Positions 11,926 to 22,400 of a stretch of 64,000 bases of DNA are shown here, piece by piece (positions within the stretch are counted from its first letter, which is position 1; each line of letters starts with the position of its first letter). The notes below the pieces were generated by a model. It made no database searches. It saw only the letters and a list, made by a program, of their open reading frames with translations, and was not told where the DNA came from. Both the position numbers and the translations under genes were made by a program. The stretch comes from Enchytraeus crypticus (Eukaryota; Annelida; Clitellata; Enchytraeida; Enchytraeidae): positions 62,001 through 126,000 of the forward strand of contig CAJHZI010000415.1 in the NCBI GenBank assembly GCA_905160935.1, in the 5' to 3' direction.

Positions 11926-12185
11926 CTGCGAGGTCCTCCTGACAAGATCTCCCTGACTGAGATCCTGACAACTGATCATCTGATTATCTTCCTGACGGAG
12001 ATCCTGACAACTGGTCATCTGACTCTCCCTGACTGAGATCTTGACAATTGATCATCTGACTATCTTCCTGACAGAGATCCTGACCATTTATCATCTGACT
12101 ATCTTCCTGACTGAGATCCTGACAACTGATCATCTGACTCTCCTCCTTACTTGAGATCCTGATATCTGATCATTCGACTCGTGAT
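11926..12185 (-). repeat. L1 locus: D3 block, module D expanded into a degenerate 39-bp repeat
   Basis: On the minus strand about six degenerate units of 37-39 nt (words gtcaggaagatagtcagatg and tcaggatctcagtcaggga) are followed by aggacctcgcagacttctcc, which matches the 3' half of module D elsewhere (gaggatcttctc and tcgcagaatcttctgcgtgg). Parts read as Q-E-D-S-Q-rich peptide, but the frame changes between units. It probably arose by tandem expansion within a D exon. Splice sites are not clear here. Confidence 0.45.
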
Positions 12186-12335
12186 GAAACCTAATCACCT
12201 TTCTTCCGCATTGCGTTATTAGCATGAGCTTATTATTAAATGAAATCCCACTCGACATGCTACATATTAAAGGTACATTAAAAGAAGGGAAATAAAAAAA
12301 AATCAATCAATAGTATTGTAGAGTAGATTACTTAC

Positions 12336-12426
12336 CCAGAGCGTGTAGATGTAACGCTGCCGCAGCCTGTTCTTCTTCGCTGCGGCAGCGTTATCACCGC
12401 GTCTGACCCCGGGGTGGAGATCTGCT
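12336..12426 (-). other. L1 locus: module C3, candidate 91-nt exon
   Basis: Minus strand: acceptor attgctgcag, exon core with atctccaccccggggtcag and gcggcagcgttacatctac, donor CTCTGG|GTAAGT. Length 91 nt, same as C2. Read as ADLHPGVRRGDN then AAAAKKNRLRQRYIYTLW it is open. Read one frame over it contains LPQRRRTGCGS, the motif of exons A and B. The third copy of this exon module in L1. Confidence 0.55.
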
Positions 12427-12489
12427 CTGCAGCAATAGAATCTTAAAACAAAAAATAAATACATTATTCAGAGTATCAGCTGCAAAAAG

Positions 12490-12925
12490 TATTTTAGGAG
12501 AGGCACTCTTCGCCGCCCCACACCCTGATGAGTTCAGATGGGCCAGTGCGTCCACTCTGACGCATCGAGGATGCAGGAGCGCCCAGCGACGACCACGAGG
12601 AGGTGGTGCCTCAGCCGTCACCACACGCATGGACAACAATCGTGGGGTGGATGGGGTCCCCCTGGTGTAGGAGGGCTACCGGTAGACCTTCTGCACCAGG
12701 AGGCGCCCCATCCTCCTAAAACCACTATGCTGCCCATGCGTGCGACATCTAAGGAATCGAATCGAGCAATAAGGCGTCCCTACATTGCTAGAATAGATCC
12801 CTCCAATGTCTAAAAACCCAAAGACCCAAACACCTGAAACCTTAAAAACCAAAGAACCAAAAATCCAAAGAACAAAAAACCGAAGAACCCAAAAACCAAA
12901 CAACGAAAGAACCATCCAGGGAGCT
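12490..12925 (-). other. L1 locus: module E2, GC-rich block with purine/pyrimidine tail
   Basis: Closely matches 13737-14165 and 60095-60525. It has a GC-rich core (12500-12715) with cgccccaca-type words, gaggaggtggtgcctcagc and accctacattgctag-type text, then an AC-rich stretch (about 12818-12915) of caaagaacc/caaaaacc repeats. On the minus strand the block begins after cccgcag|CTCCCTGGATGG, and a second acceptor gattcgattccttag precedes ATGTCGCACGC. This copy lacks two bases in the peptide start that is open in E1 and the L2 copy. Function unknown; it could be an exon, 3' UTR or structured RNA segment. Confidence 0.5.
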
Positions 12926-12999
12926 GCGGGAAAACAGACAAAAATACAAGTTAGTCAGTTAATAGTAGTATTAATAGAAACCCTTTATATGATTCCTAC

Positions 13000-13017
13000 T
13001 TCTTCTTTACTTCTTTG
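13000..13017 (-). other. L1 locus: 18-nt micro-exon candidate
   Basis: Minus strand: acceptor ttttattcgcag, exon CAAAGAAGTAAAGAAGAA, donor GTAGGA. The length is a multiple of three. It belongs to the CAAAGAAG-type micro-exon series. Confidence 0.45.
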
Positions 13018-13090
13018 CTGCGAATAAAACAATAAAACAGACAATCAAAACAAGTTAGTCAAACAATAAGAAAATTAGTAGAAAACCTAC

Positions 13091-13120
13091 CCTTGCTCTT
13101 CTGGAGAGGCTTCTTCTTTG
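13091..13120 (-). other. L1 locus: 30-nt micro-exon candidate
   Basis: Minus strand: acceptor tgtctgttttactcgcag, then a 30-nt exon beginning CAAAGAAGAAGCCTCTCC, donor GTAGGT. Entered with one carried base (phase 1) it encodes A-KKKPLQKSK and leaves phase 1, so it could be included or skipped without changing frame. The peptide resembles the terminal exon at 11641-11727. Confidence 0.5.
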
Positions 13121-13315
13121 CTGCGAGTAAAACAGACACACAAAACAAGTTAGTTATTCAGTCAATCAATAAGAACCACTATCTTGTAAAAGTCCAGAGC
13201 CGCGAGAAAATAGACAAAATGCAAATTAGTTAGTCAATCAATAGTGAAACTATAGAGGAATCAGTAACTTAACTAGTGTCAAAGCTATAACATGCAATAC
13301 AACTTATCCATATAC

Positions 13316-13396
13316 CACGACCACGCAGAGGATTCTGCGATGTCATTCTGAGAAGATCCTCCCGACTGTTCCAGACCATCTTCTTTCTTCTTTTTT
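13316..13396 (-). other. L1 locus: module D2, candidate 81-nt exon
   Basis: Minus strand: acceptor gctgctaaatag, exon with aagaagatggtctgg and gacatcgcagaatcctctg, donor TCGTG|GTATAT. Length 81 nt, frame-neutral. In the frame matching D1 it reads KKMVWNSREDLLRMTSQN then PLRGR. Homologous to D1 (14611-14705) and to the L2 D exon. The polypurine start differs in length between copies. Confidence 0.5.
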
Positions 13397-13554
13397 CTAT
13401 TTAGCAGCAAGTATAGAAACAATTAATATACCATTGTAGGCTCTTACTGGCACACTGCAAACGAAAATTTAAGACAAGCAGTATTCTAGTGACAAGTTAA
13501 AATATTGCAAAAAAAATAAAACCATCAAAAGATATTTCCGAGTAGATTACTTAC

Positions 13555-13645
13555 CCAGAGCGTGTAGAAGTAACGCTGCCGTAGCCTCCTCTCCTTCGCT
13601 GCGGCAGCGTTGTCACCGCGTCTGACCCTGGGGTTGAGATCTGCA
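13555..13645 (-). other. L1 locus: module C2, candidate 91-nt exon
   Basis: Minus strand: acceptor ttggtactgcag, exon containing caacgctgccgcagcgaag, donor CTCTGG|GTAAGT, a perfect donor. Open when read as ADLNPRVRRGDN then AAAAKERRLRQRYFYTLW. It is 91 nt against 87 nt for C1, so it changes frame relative to C1. It is the second repeat of the C-D-micro-E unit. Confidence 0.55.
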
Positions 13646-13736
13646 CTGCAGTACCAAAATCTAAAAAAAGCTGTAAATACTGTACAGCCACATAATAATT
13701 TTACACATGTTTTAGAGAGGCAGTGAAGTTTACAAT

Positions 13737-14165
13737 TTTTTTAGAGAGGCACTCTTCGCCGCCCCACAACATGACGAGTTCAGAGGGGCCAGTGGGGCCA
13801 CTCTAATGCCTCGAGGATGCAGGAGCGCCCAGTGACGACCGCGAGGAGGTGGTACCTCAGCCGTCACCACACGCATGGACACCACTCACGGGGTGGATGG
13901 GGTCCCCCTGGTGCGGGAGGGCCACCGGTAGCCATTCTGCACCAGAGAGCGCCCCATCCTCCTAAGACCACTATGCATGCCCATGCGTGCGACATCTAAG
14001 GAATCGAATCAAGCAATAAGGCGTCCCTACATTGCTAGACGAAATCCCTCCAATGTCTAAAACCCCAAAACCTCAAATACCAGAAACCTCAAAAACCCAA
14101 GAACCCAAAAACCAAAGAACCAAAAACCCAAGACCCCAAAAACCAAAGAACCATCCAGAGAGCTG
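13737..14165 (-). other. L1 locus: module E1, GC-rich block
   Basis: Copy of the E module. On the minus strand an acceptor (gattcgattccttag) is followed by an ATG frame MSHAWACIVVLGGWG, then ALWCRMATGGPPAPGG, closing with CPCVW and a stop. The L2 copy keeps the same frame. The plus strand is also open (starting MQERP at 13817), so coding strand is undecided. The distal part is a G/T-rich (minus) run of ggtttttgggttctt-like words. It follows the micro-exon cluster and precedes C2. Confidence 0.5.
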
Positions 14166-14238
14166 CGGGAAAACAAGACAAAAATACATGTTAGTTAATC
14201 AGTCAATCAATATATTGATAGAAAACCTTTACATAAAC

Positions 14239-14268
14239 CCTGCTTCTTCTTTGGATGCTTCTTCTTTG
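14239..14268 (-). other. L1 locus: 30-nt micro-exon candidate
   Basis: Minus strand: acceptor gtctgttttactcccag, 30-nt exon starting CAAAGAAGAAGCATCC, then GTTTAT as a weak donor. Entered with two carried bases it reads NKEEASKEEA and keeps phase. Third of three micro-exons spaced about 110 bp apart in tandem. Confidence 0.4.
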
Positions 14269-14350
14269 CTGGGAGTAAAACAGACAATCAAAACAAGTTA
14301 GTTAGTCAGTCAATAGTAATATTAATAGAAACCCTTTACGTGAACATTAC

Positions 14351-14372
14351 TTCTTTGGATGCTTCTTCTTTG
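14351..14372 (-). other. L1 locus: 22-nt micro-exon candidate
   Basis: Minus strand: acceptor ctgttttactcgcag, exon CAAAGAAGAAGCATCCAAAG plus AA, donor GTAATG. If spliced directly to D1 (one carried base) it reads AKKKHPK and leaves two bases. These match the two-base entry of the 30-nt micro-exon at 14239-14268. Confidence 0.5.
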
Positions 14373-14458
14373 CTGCGAGTAAAACAGACAATCCAAACAA
14401 GTTAGTTAGTCAGTCAATCAATAGTGATATTACTAGAAACCCTTTACATGAACCTTAC

Positions 14459-14480
14459 TTCTTTAGATGCTCCTACTTTG
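14459..14480 (-). other. L1 locus: 22-nt micro-exon candidate
   Basis: Minus strand: acceptor ctgttttactcgcag, exon CAAAGTAGGAGCATCTAAAG plus AA, donor GTAAGG. It differs from the neighbour at 14351-14372 by three substitutions. One creates TAG in the frame entered from D1, so inclusion after D1 would stop translation. Confidence 0.5.
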
Positions 14481-14610
14481 CTGCGAGTAAAACAGACAAT
14501 CAAAACAAGTTAGTTAGTCAATCAATATCAATGCTGAATCTCTACAAGATTCAGTAACTTAACTAAAACTTAACTAATGCAAAACTGTACCATGCAACTT
14601 GTACGTATAC

Positions 14611-17600
14611 CACGACCACGCAGAAGATTCTGCGAGGTCATCCAGAGAAGATCCTCCTGACTGCTCCAGACCATCTTCTTTGCTTCTTTCTTCTTTCTTC
14701 TTCTTCTACTTAGCAGCAAATATAAAAACAATCAATATACCATTGTCAGCTGCTAATATTGTTAATATTGCACACTGCGAAAAGATTATGCAAGATGACA
14801 TGCAATACCTTAGCGATACGTTAAAGGTAGCGAAATCAGATAGAACCATCAATAGTATTGTCTAGTAGATTAAAACTATGTTCATTTCAATGCACTCAAA
14901 ATATACAGTGATATACACAATCAAGGTTGTCAAAGATGGTCACAAATAACCTCTCTAGTTGACCACCCCTCAGTCATACAGATTGAAAAATTACTAGGCA
15001 AACGGAATAAACATGCAATAGAATACAAGTAAAATGAATAACAGTTGACAAGTTTTAAATAATAGCAATAGGAATTTAAAAAGAGAATATTGCGTCTGCC
15101 AAAACATCTGAGCTTCAGAGAATCACTACAGTGAAACACAGAGAGCTATTGAGAAACAAGAGTAGCACTTAAGTAGTTAAAAATAGAAACTTGATAGAAA
15201 TGCTACAAATAATTACACCAGATAGCCTAGTAGACGATAACTTAGAACGAACTAAATCGTCCACTAGAACGAAATAATCAAAATAATCGATGTAGAATCG
15301 CACTTGATGAAACCCAATATTGTACAATTAATCATTAATTTCATGTTTATGCTAATGAAACTTATTATAACAATGAACTCAATAACTCGCTCTTTAAATT
15401 AGCTTCAAACGATTTAACCGAGTGAGAATTACGAATCACTGGGGATTTTGCTCCATTCAAAAATACACTCATAAATATAGGATTTTAAAAAGGTAGGATT
15501 AGTATTGGAATATATATAATTAGTCCCTGGTATTATAAAAGGATAACATAACTGTAGAGTGCTGAAAATTGCTATCGACATTATCTACAAGTAGTCGAGG
15601 CACTTGTAGATAATTTTAGACAGACAACTTATAAAGTTGATAAAGTAGCAAGTTCCATAGTTAATGTAGAATTAACATTAAAGGATTTATGCTGATTTTG
15701 CAAGGTTCATAGAACTCAAATTGCAAGAGATTTGGAGTGGACGTAACAAACTTCTAGACAGATTACTAAAAAAAATTTACCCAGAGCGTGTAAAGTAACG
15801 CTGCCGCAGCCTCTTCTTCGCTGCGGCAGCGTTGCCACCGCGTCTGAACCCGGGGTGGAGATCTGAACTGCAGTATTAAAATCTGAAAACAAAGCAATAA
15901 TACAATGCATATAAACTTAACTATGAGCACTAGCTCAACGATCTAATTTCACAATAACAAATAACAATTAACTTCATAATAGAAGCCAATGTCACGTTTG
16001 TTATTTTAGTTTCATCAATTAATAGAGCAAAAGTGTTAAAATTACCAAGAGAGAGTTGAAGACACGCCGCCACAGCCTCTTCTTCGTCGCTGCAGCCAGG
16101 AGTCCATACTGCAGGCCCGGGCGTCAGACCTCCGGTGCGGTGGCTCAGTGAAACACCTATAGAAGAATTTTAAACAATTATTTAGACGTGCTTTTACATA
16201 TTATACAACATTATACTCTCGTGTGTAAAACGATGTGGACTTAACGTGATGGTCAGAAGCCCGAAGAACTTCTTTTCAATATGCGATGCAAGATTAAACT
16301 AGTGCTTACTTAAATAAATGCTAACACCGTAGGCCACTGTAGAATTAATAAAACAACCGTATGCTGCAGGTGTCGTTAAAAGCGACTGACGAGGAACAGA
16401 GGAATATAAAGGAAGCTATCTTGGATCTGTAAACCACATTTAAAGGCTACACTAAGATTGATATGAAGTTAAGGCAATGTAACCTCTTTAAATTTGATCA
16501 ATAAGTTAATGAATACCTCTTAAGCATGAAAGCTTATAATTACATGTTATAGACTATATAAATTATATAATTTTTTATTCGCCAAATTAACGGGAGTATG
16601 AAACACACACAATACAAACCAAACACAACATAAATCAACATAAAAAAATAAAGAAGGCAAACGTGTGTAACTAGAATATCAAACGCAATCCCTTTCTAAT
16701 ATCCCTACTACACTGAGGTATGAAATACGTATGAAATTATTGGGTATGAAATTAAAACTGGTGTTACAAGTCTTTGCGACTTCCTGAACCAGTATAATTA
16801 TGTTAAGCTAAGTTAGGCCTACTGATAGAATATTACCAAAACTTATCCCTTATACAGGCCAATGAGTTTCGACTCTCAATTGAATATTGTCTTTTAATGG
16901 ATACATAGTCCAAATAGTCAGGATAATCAACCTACGCCGGCGATCAGGGTTTATCCATTTTATAACAATATATAGAGTGGCGATAAATTTATAAAGAAAT
17001 AAGAAGAAGTGTTGGATACGACACGTTTTAAGGTGGGGGTCAATTAAAAGAGGTCTCAGAAGGCAGAATGGAAGGAAATAGGGGCAGAGACAGGCCGACG
17101 TTAGGAATGTTAAATGATTTAAAGATTCACTCATATATGGACATGAAGAGGAAAGCGGAAGACAAGAGTGGAGGCGCTATATACCATGGACCTACCAGTA
17201 GGCAGTGCACTAAGGAAGACAGATTTAAGAGATTTAAGCGCTGCAAGATATGACAAGTTTGCAAGTTTAAAATTATAACCTTAATAAAGCTGATTGCGAG
17301 ATACAAATGATAACAGTTTATTAATAAAGCTGATTATGAGATTCATCGCTTTGCTAAAAATTATCGCAATCTTTGTTTAAACGTGGGTAATTTAGTAAAA
17401 TGTATACTAATTTATTACACTATTGTTATATACTGTACATGTGTTATTATATTAGTCCCAACTTAATACATAATTTACGCAGATTTATACTACATGTATT
17501 ATTAAATATTATGCTGATAATCAGAACAGAATAAATTACTCACGCATTGAGAGTCCAGAAAACGCCGCCACAGCCTCTTTTCCTTCGCTGCGGCCAAAAT

Positions 17601-17719
17601 TCAACCACAGTTGACCCCGCAGGGCCAGACCTCCACAACTGCGGCCAAAGAGATCTATAGCGAGCCCAGTCAGTGCCCAAGCCTGAAAGACACTCAGATC
17701 TCAGTCTGTACGGCGCCAT
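14611..17719 (-). CDS. L1 locus: spliced basic-protein gene, exons A-B-C1-D1 (unrecognised family)
   Basis: Exons on the minus strand: A 17719-17544 (176 nt, ATG to GTGAGT donor), B 16156-16046 (111 nt), C1 15867-15781 (87 nt) and D1 14705-14611 (95 nt, donor GTATAC). Phases agree (2, 2, 2, then 1) and give 156 uninterrupted codons. A starts MAPYRLRSEC and holds WPQRRKRGCGG. B holds HRRSDARACS and QRRRRGCGG. C1 holds AAAAKKRLRQRYF. D1 holds KKMVWSSQEDLL and MTSQNLLRGR. The product would be Arg/Lys-rich with Trp and Cys, with no signal peptide or membrane segment. Strong splice sites, the TATA boxes and the same A and B exon sizes in L2 support a real gene. A chromatin or RNA-binding role is only a guess from composition. 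Continuation runs into micro-exons; full transcript unknown. Confidence 0.6.
14706..15780. other. L1 intron between C1 and D1
   Basis: About 1.07 kb of AT-rich sequence with no additional C, D or E module. A 13-bp-arm inverted repeat (attatctacaagt at 15580-15592 and its complement at 15602-15614) lies near its start. An open stretch at 14930-15139 (-) has no splice or homology support. Confidence 0.5.
17025..17245 (+). pseudogene. LINE 3' end fragment (LT family)
   Basis: Lies in the plus orientation within the first intron of L1. It encodes a degenerate tail of the type seen at LINE reverse-transcriptase C-termini: EGNRGRDRPTLGMLNDLK, then MDMKRKAEDKSG. Paralogues: 38430-38650 (+); 22235-22400, 35395-35535, 41865-42095 and 50930-50990 (-). 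The shared last words are accatggacctgccag and gtaggcagtgc-like text. Confidence 0.6.
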
Positions 17720-17777
17720 ACAGACTTGGAGACAACCCGACGTGGATTGATCTCACCGGATGATCGAGCATCTCTCT

Positions 17778-17800
17778 CTTATATATCTCTCTCTTATATA
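17778..17800 (-). promoter_or_regulatory. Two TATA boxes upstream of L1 exon A
   Basis: On the minus strand TATATAAG occurs at 17785-17778 and again at 17800-17793, within gagagaga sequence. The nearer box is 59 bp upstream of the ATG at 17719. The L2 locus has one TATATAAG at almost the same distance (57 bp). Confidence 0.6.
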
Positions 17801-18557
17801 TCCAGACAATCCTTAGTTGTTAGCCTACGATATCTGGAAATTTCAAGGTTAATAAGGCCCGACTGCTGTCTGAAGGCATGCAATGTCTGTCTTTCTAATT
17901 GTCGTATTTATTTAAAGATAGTTAATTAGCTGTCTACGGACTTAATAATTATATTATAGGGCAGTGTAAAGCTAGAGTGTAGTCTGTGATCACACGAAGG
18001 TCTAGTCTTTTAATTGAATTCTAATTGTCTGGAGTTGTCTGGTGTTACACGTCTCAAGGTCTGTTGGTAATTATAAGGTAACCAATTCTATTAAGAGATT
18101 AGTCTGGGCAATGCACAGAGAAGAGATAGTAAAATTGATGGTCCATTTATTGGAAAGAATTCACTTTCGTTGTATGGGAGAGCGCTACCCAACCCAACCA
18201 TCCGCGGCTTCTGTCGTGTGCTTAGCAAGAGGCTTTGTTGAAAAAATATTTTATACTGACAATTTTACACTATGAGATATTTTCGAAAGAGAACGCTCGT
18301 GTATAGACAATTATTATTTTTATTTTTTATTTTATTTATTTATTTTTTTATGCTTTATGTTACTTTTATTAACATTATTTATTATTCATCTATTTATTTA
18401 TAGTTATAATATAAATAAACACTTCTTTAGTTAATTAGAGTGTTATCAAACAGTTGTAAATAGATTTCCATTGTTATTTATTTATCCATGTTATCTATTT
18501 ATTATTATTATTTTTTTTATTACCCTTGTGTAGAGAACCTGGGGTTTGATAAAAACG

Positions 18558-18600
<43 letters not shown>

Positions 18601-18719
18601 GTGTTATTTGCTATTAATTCTAATATTGTTGAGCAGTGCTGCAGTTCAGATCATAACAGCAGACTACGTATAGTCATATAATGCTTGTGATCATCATAAT
18701 ATATTTGTTACAATGTAAT

Positions 18720-18901
18720 TTATTAGTCGTTGAATACTAAGTCTCGCCGCTAGAGGCTGTAGACTCCCAACTACCGTATTTCGCTATTTTCCATGCAGGA
18801 TTTTGTGTAATTTTTGTTCTTATCTGATAATAAATAAATGCTTCGCAGTGTCGGTAGGTAAAAATCGCGCTCCGCATTATAAAGAAGGTTGAGAACCACT
18901 G
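18720..18901 (-). mobile_element. hAT-type transposon end, remnant
   Basis: Read on the minus strand from 18901 it begins cagtggttctcaacc, the terminal motif typical of Charlie-like hAT elements, followed by ttctttataatgcggagcg and about 150 bp of internal sequence. No matching second terminus was found within 10 kb, so this is a solo fragment. Confidence 0.5.
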
Positions 18902-20469
18902 GTATAGGAGACCGCAATCAGGCAAGGTGGCTCCTTCGTCCCGAGACTTTTTAGCCTAGTTAATGTTGTGACGTAGGCCTACCTCATGGCAGCAGGAAGC
19001 ACCAATAAGTAGACACGCACCAAGTCCAACAAGTAAGAACAATAGTACAAAATGTTATATGATCATCATGGACGACATGAATATGGCTTATAATCTGGTG
19101 CAATACTGCCACCTCATTATAGCTCTTAGTCCACTCATCTCGAAGACTTACATTTATATTAGAGTAAATTTAAAGTCTAAATGTATAATTGTGTGCTTAG
19201 GCCTAATTGTCCATCTCTTTTCCGCCATAGGACTTAATGTTGACCCACTTGCCTTGGATCTTGGCCTTGCACTGTTTTAATCGCACTTTCTCTTATGGTC
19301 TATGTGTACTTAGTCGTCATCGTGTGGTGCTTTGGCGCCCGTTTTTGTAGAGTCTGCAAGAGACGTCCCTGACATTGCATTATGGCGAGGAAACGGAGGT
19401 TAAATTCTTATTGATTGATTGATTATAACTTCTTTAGATGTTACGATGAGCCGGATTTTTACAAACGTAGCTGTAAAACCCGAGATGTCAATTTGACTGA
19501 GTGCTTATGCCATAATTGGAAGAGCGTTTTTCTGGAACCATAATAACTGTTATGCTAATATGAACATCCTTCTTTCAACACCGGTTAACAAGTTGCACGC
19601 ATTAATCGTTGCTTCGATCTGAACATCTTTATGCTGTAGTTTCTGTATGTATTCCTATGCGGACGAATTCATATTGCTATCATCAGGGCTATATATTGGC
19701 CTAATCATTTACAGTCCCTATAATTGATAGTACGACACATCAATTATATAGCCAACATACATGTAGGTTAAAATGTAAATTGTAGTAAGATGCTCAGCTT
19801 CAGAGTTGGTCCTATACAAAATTAATACACTGTAAGTCGATTAATATTAGGCTTACAGTTGATATAGCGGAACCATGGAATAGGCTAGTAAAGTACGCTA
19901 TTTGTGATTAATGTTAATAGCAACCAAAAGCTTTAAAATTAATATTCAGAAACGTAACAGAAATGCATAGAGTGCTTATAATTTGAGGCACTTAATTCTA
20001 CAACTTTTGTAGTAATTTCACTTGTTTAATAGTAGGCTCTATTGTATACCTATTTACCAATTCAAATTCTGTTATGTGGCTCATATTGTGTAGAAATGTA
20101 TAAATCTGTGATTCAGTCTTATTTACGGATCTGTAAGTCAATACCACATCTATTATATCTGTCATCTGACTTTACTCTAATTACTTTAGTGTCTAATTAA
20201 GTATTCCAACTTAGCAATATCATTTCTTGTACTTAAATATGGACTCTGAGGTGACCAGACAGGTAGAGCATGGTTTTATGGATGAACGTTAAATAGTTTG
20301 ACAGATCTGTGTAGTAATCTTGATATTATAGCATAACAATACTGGGTGAGAAAACACCGCCTGTTGCCTGTTTAAAACCCATAAAAATAAACAATTTAAC
20401 TACGCAACTAAAACACATCATTTCAATACACAAACATAATACCAAGGTAAATAACAAATAACACGCATT

Positions 20470-20580
20470 ATAGTGAAATGATCAACTGTGTCGATATCTA
20501 TCACTTTTAATACCACATGTTTAAACCGTTAGGCAATTCAGTCCATTTTCCGTATAGCCAGTCCATTGAATAGGAGACTT
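20470..20580 (-). repeat. Dispersed repeat R2 (3' fragment)
   Basis: Contains cattatagtgaaatgatc, aactgtgtcgatatc, aaaccgttaggcaattc and tccattttccgtatagcc in the minus orientation. The tRNA-like head is missing. Confidence 0.7.
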
Positions 20581-21696
20581 TTCAGCAATTCTAAATGTAC
20601 TGGTAATTCTACTTCCGTAAGGCTATCGTTATGTAAACACAATGCTATTTAATGGAATAAATACTAGTATTTGCCTTAATATTTCCTTTTTGATACTCAA
20701 ATAATTATATTTTTTGTATGATATCATTAGTTACAGTATGAAATTGTTTGATAAGGTTACGTGCTTAGAATAAGATTGATTAAGATTGGCTAGATTAGAA
20801 CGATTTTTGTTACGTTATAAATGAACGGTAATATTTGCAATAAAATTCTTTGTTCTTCAGCAGTTTGAGTATGGATTTGCCAAGCTAATGTTTGTTAGAG
20901 TTTAACATAATGGCTATATATAAAAAGGCTCTTAAGATTTTAATTTTCGTATTTAGTCCATGCTATGGTAATATATGTAAGTGTTTATTGTTTATATCAA
21001 CTTAAGTTACTCGATTGTTATCATATCTGTCGTTGTGATTGTAGAATGGTCTTGTCAATTTCGTATTGTGATATGATAAATGGTTCTAAAAGATATAGAT
21101 ATTACAGATACCTTTCATTGTATAGTATTTCTGTTTTATATAAAGCATAGTTGTGTAGGATATTTTGTAAATAATAATTAGTTAGCTACTGTAGTAATGA
21201 CTGGGTCAGAAGGTGGATAGAATATGATTTTATGTTGATTTGTGCCATTTGCAGTAAATATATTCAATAACATTTTATTTTCTTAATGCATCTTGTTGTA
21301 GATTATGGCTTCCGAAAGTTTTAACGATTATGTGAAATCTATGCCAGAGGAGGCTCAAAAGCAGTATATTGACAAGTTAGTAGTTAAACGTGTTGACAAC
21401 ACACATGCCCTACTACGTGACCCATACAGCATCGGCGGGACATTTTGGTTGGATAGTGTAACAAAATGGCCAAATGTTCAGTTTGGTGACATATACAATT
21501 ACCTCATATATAAGACAGGTAAAATACAACAAATACTTCTTTTCTTATTTATAAAATTGTTGTTAAGTAATGAAATAAGAATATTCTCCAAGTCATTAAT
21601 TCGCACGCTTTTAAATGTTTAGCATTAATTGTACACTCCTACACAAATTAGTTACTAATATTTAACATTTAACATAAAGCACTTAAATAATGTGAT

Positions 21697-21834
21697 ATTG
21701 GCTGGAGCCAGTGGCGATGTCGGTAAAATACTCGACCGCGGATCATTATCTGCTGGGTTCAAATTCTGGGCTCGCCCGTCGCTGACATCGCTTTCTAGTG
21801 AGGAAACTGACGCTAACATTTGCTTGACCAGCTT
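21697..21834 (+). repeat. Dispersed repeat R1 (SINE) in the SWIM pseudogene intron
   Basis: ggctggagccagtggcgatg, ctcgaccgcggatcat, gctgggttcaaattctggg, gcccgtcgctgacatcgc and gaggaaactgacgctaac, in the order typical of the family. Confidence 0.8.
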
Positions 21835-22234
21835 TATATATTCAGGTGTATTCTATATAGAGTACATTACGGATAAGAGATATGACAATGACGGAGTTGA
21901 AAATATGTTGAAATTCTGAAATAATTGAAAGTATGACTGTGGAAAAGACAAAAGTGATTGGATAAAATTGGCTCATTTAATTAAGTTTACTGTTTATTTA
22001 TTATTTACCCTGTTGGATAGCCTAATGCGTAGCTCTCTTTCTGGATAAGCAGCAGGTCATTGGTTCGAATTTTGCTTCGACTGTCGCTCTGACAGTATTC
22101 GTTATGATATGGAAAGAGACTTTTAACTTAGCTTTATAACATTTATAGCTTAATTTTTTAAATCGATCAATCATTTATGCCACTGTTGCTTCACTGCTAA
22201 ATCTTTATATGGAATTTTAAAAATTATTTATTGA

Positions 22235-22400
22235 TTCAGTCTCTCTCTTAGTGCACTGCCCTCTGGCAGGTCCATGGCATACAACGCCTCCACTCTTCTC
22301 TGTCTTCCGCCTTACTCTTCATTTCCATATATGAGTGGGTCTTTAAATCATCTAACATACCTAATCTCAGCCTGCCCCTGCCTCTTTTTCCTTCCATTCA
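22235..22400 (-). repeat. LINE 3' end fragment (LT family)
   Basis: Plus-strand words cttagtgcactgccctctgg, caggtccatggcatac and ccacatatgag-like text. The minus strand encodes a degraded version of the LT C-terminal tail (GRGRLRLGML and K-x-E-D-R-x-W words). It lies in the intron of the SWIM pseudogene. Confidence 0.6.

Larger units (their letters stand above)
17801..21304. other. Intergenic AT-rich DNA
   Basis: No exon recognised. It contains a T-rich stretch and an (ATT)n run (18556-18600), a hAT end (18720-18901), a fragment of the LINE-R6 3' tail near 19350-19415, and a 3' piece of R2 (20470-20580, -). The rest shows nothing definite. Confidence 0.5.

Noticed and set aside
12818..12915. 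Telomere-like G/T-rich run on the minus strand
   Set aside because: Words are irregular (ggtttttgggttcttt), internal to module E and repeated only with it; not a telomeric array.
14930..15139. 69-codon minus-strand open frame inside the L1 intron
   Set aside because: No acceptor or donor in a usable phase and no counterpart in L2.
14611..17719. Venom or antimicrobial peptide precursor
   Set aside because: The Cys and Arg content is suggestive, but there is no signal peptide, no propeptide layout and no conserved cysteine framework.
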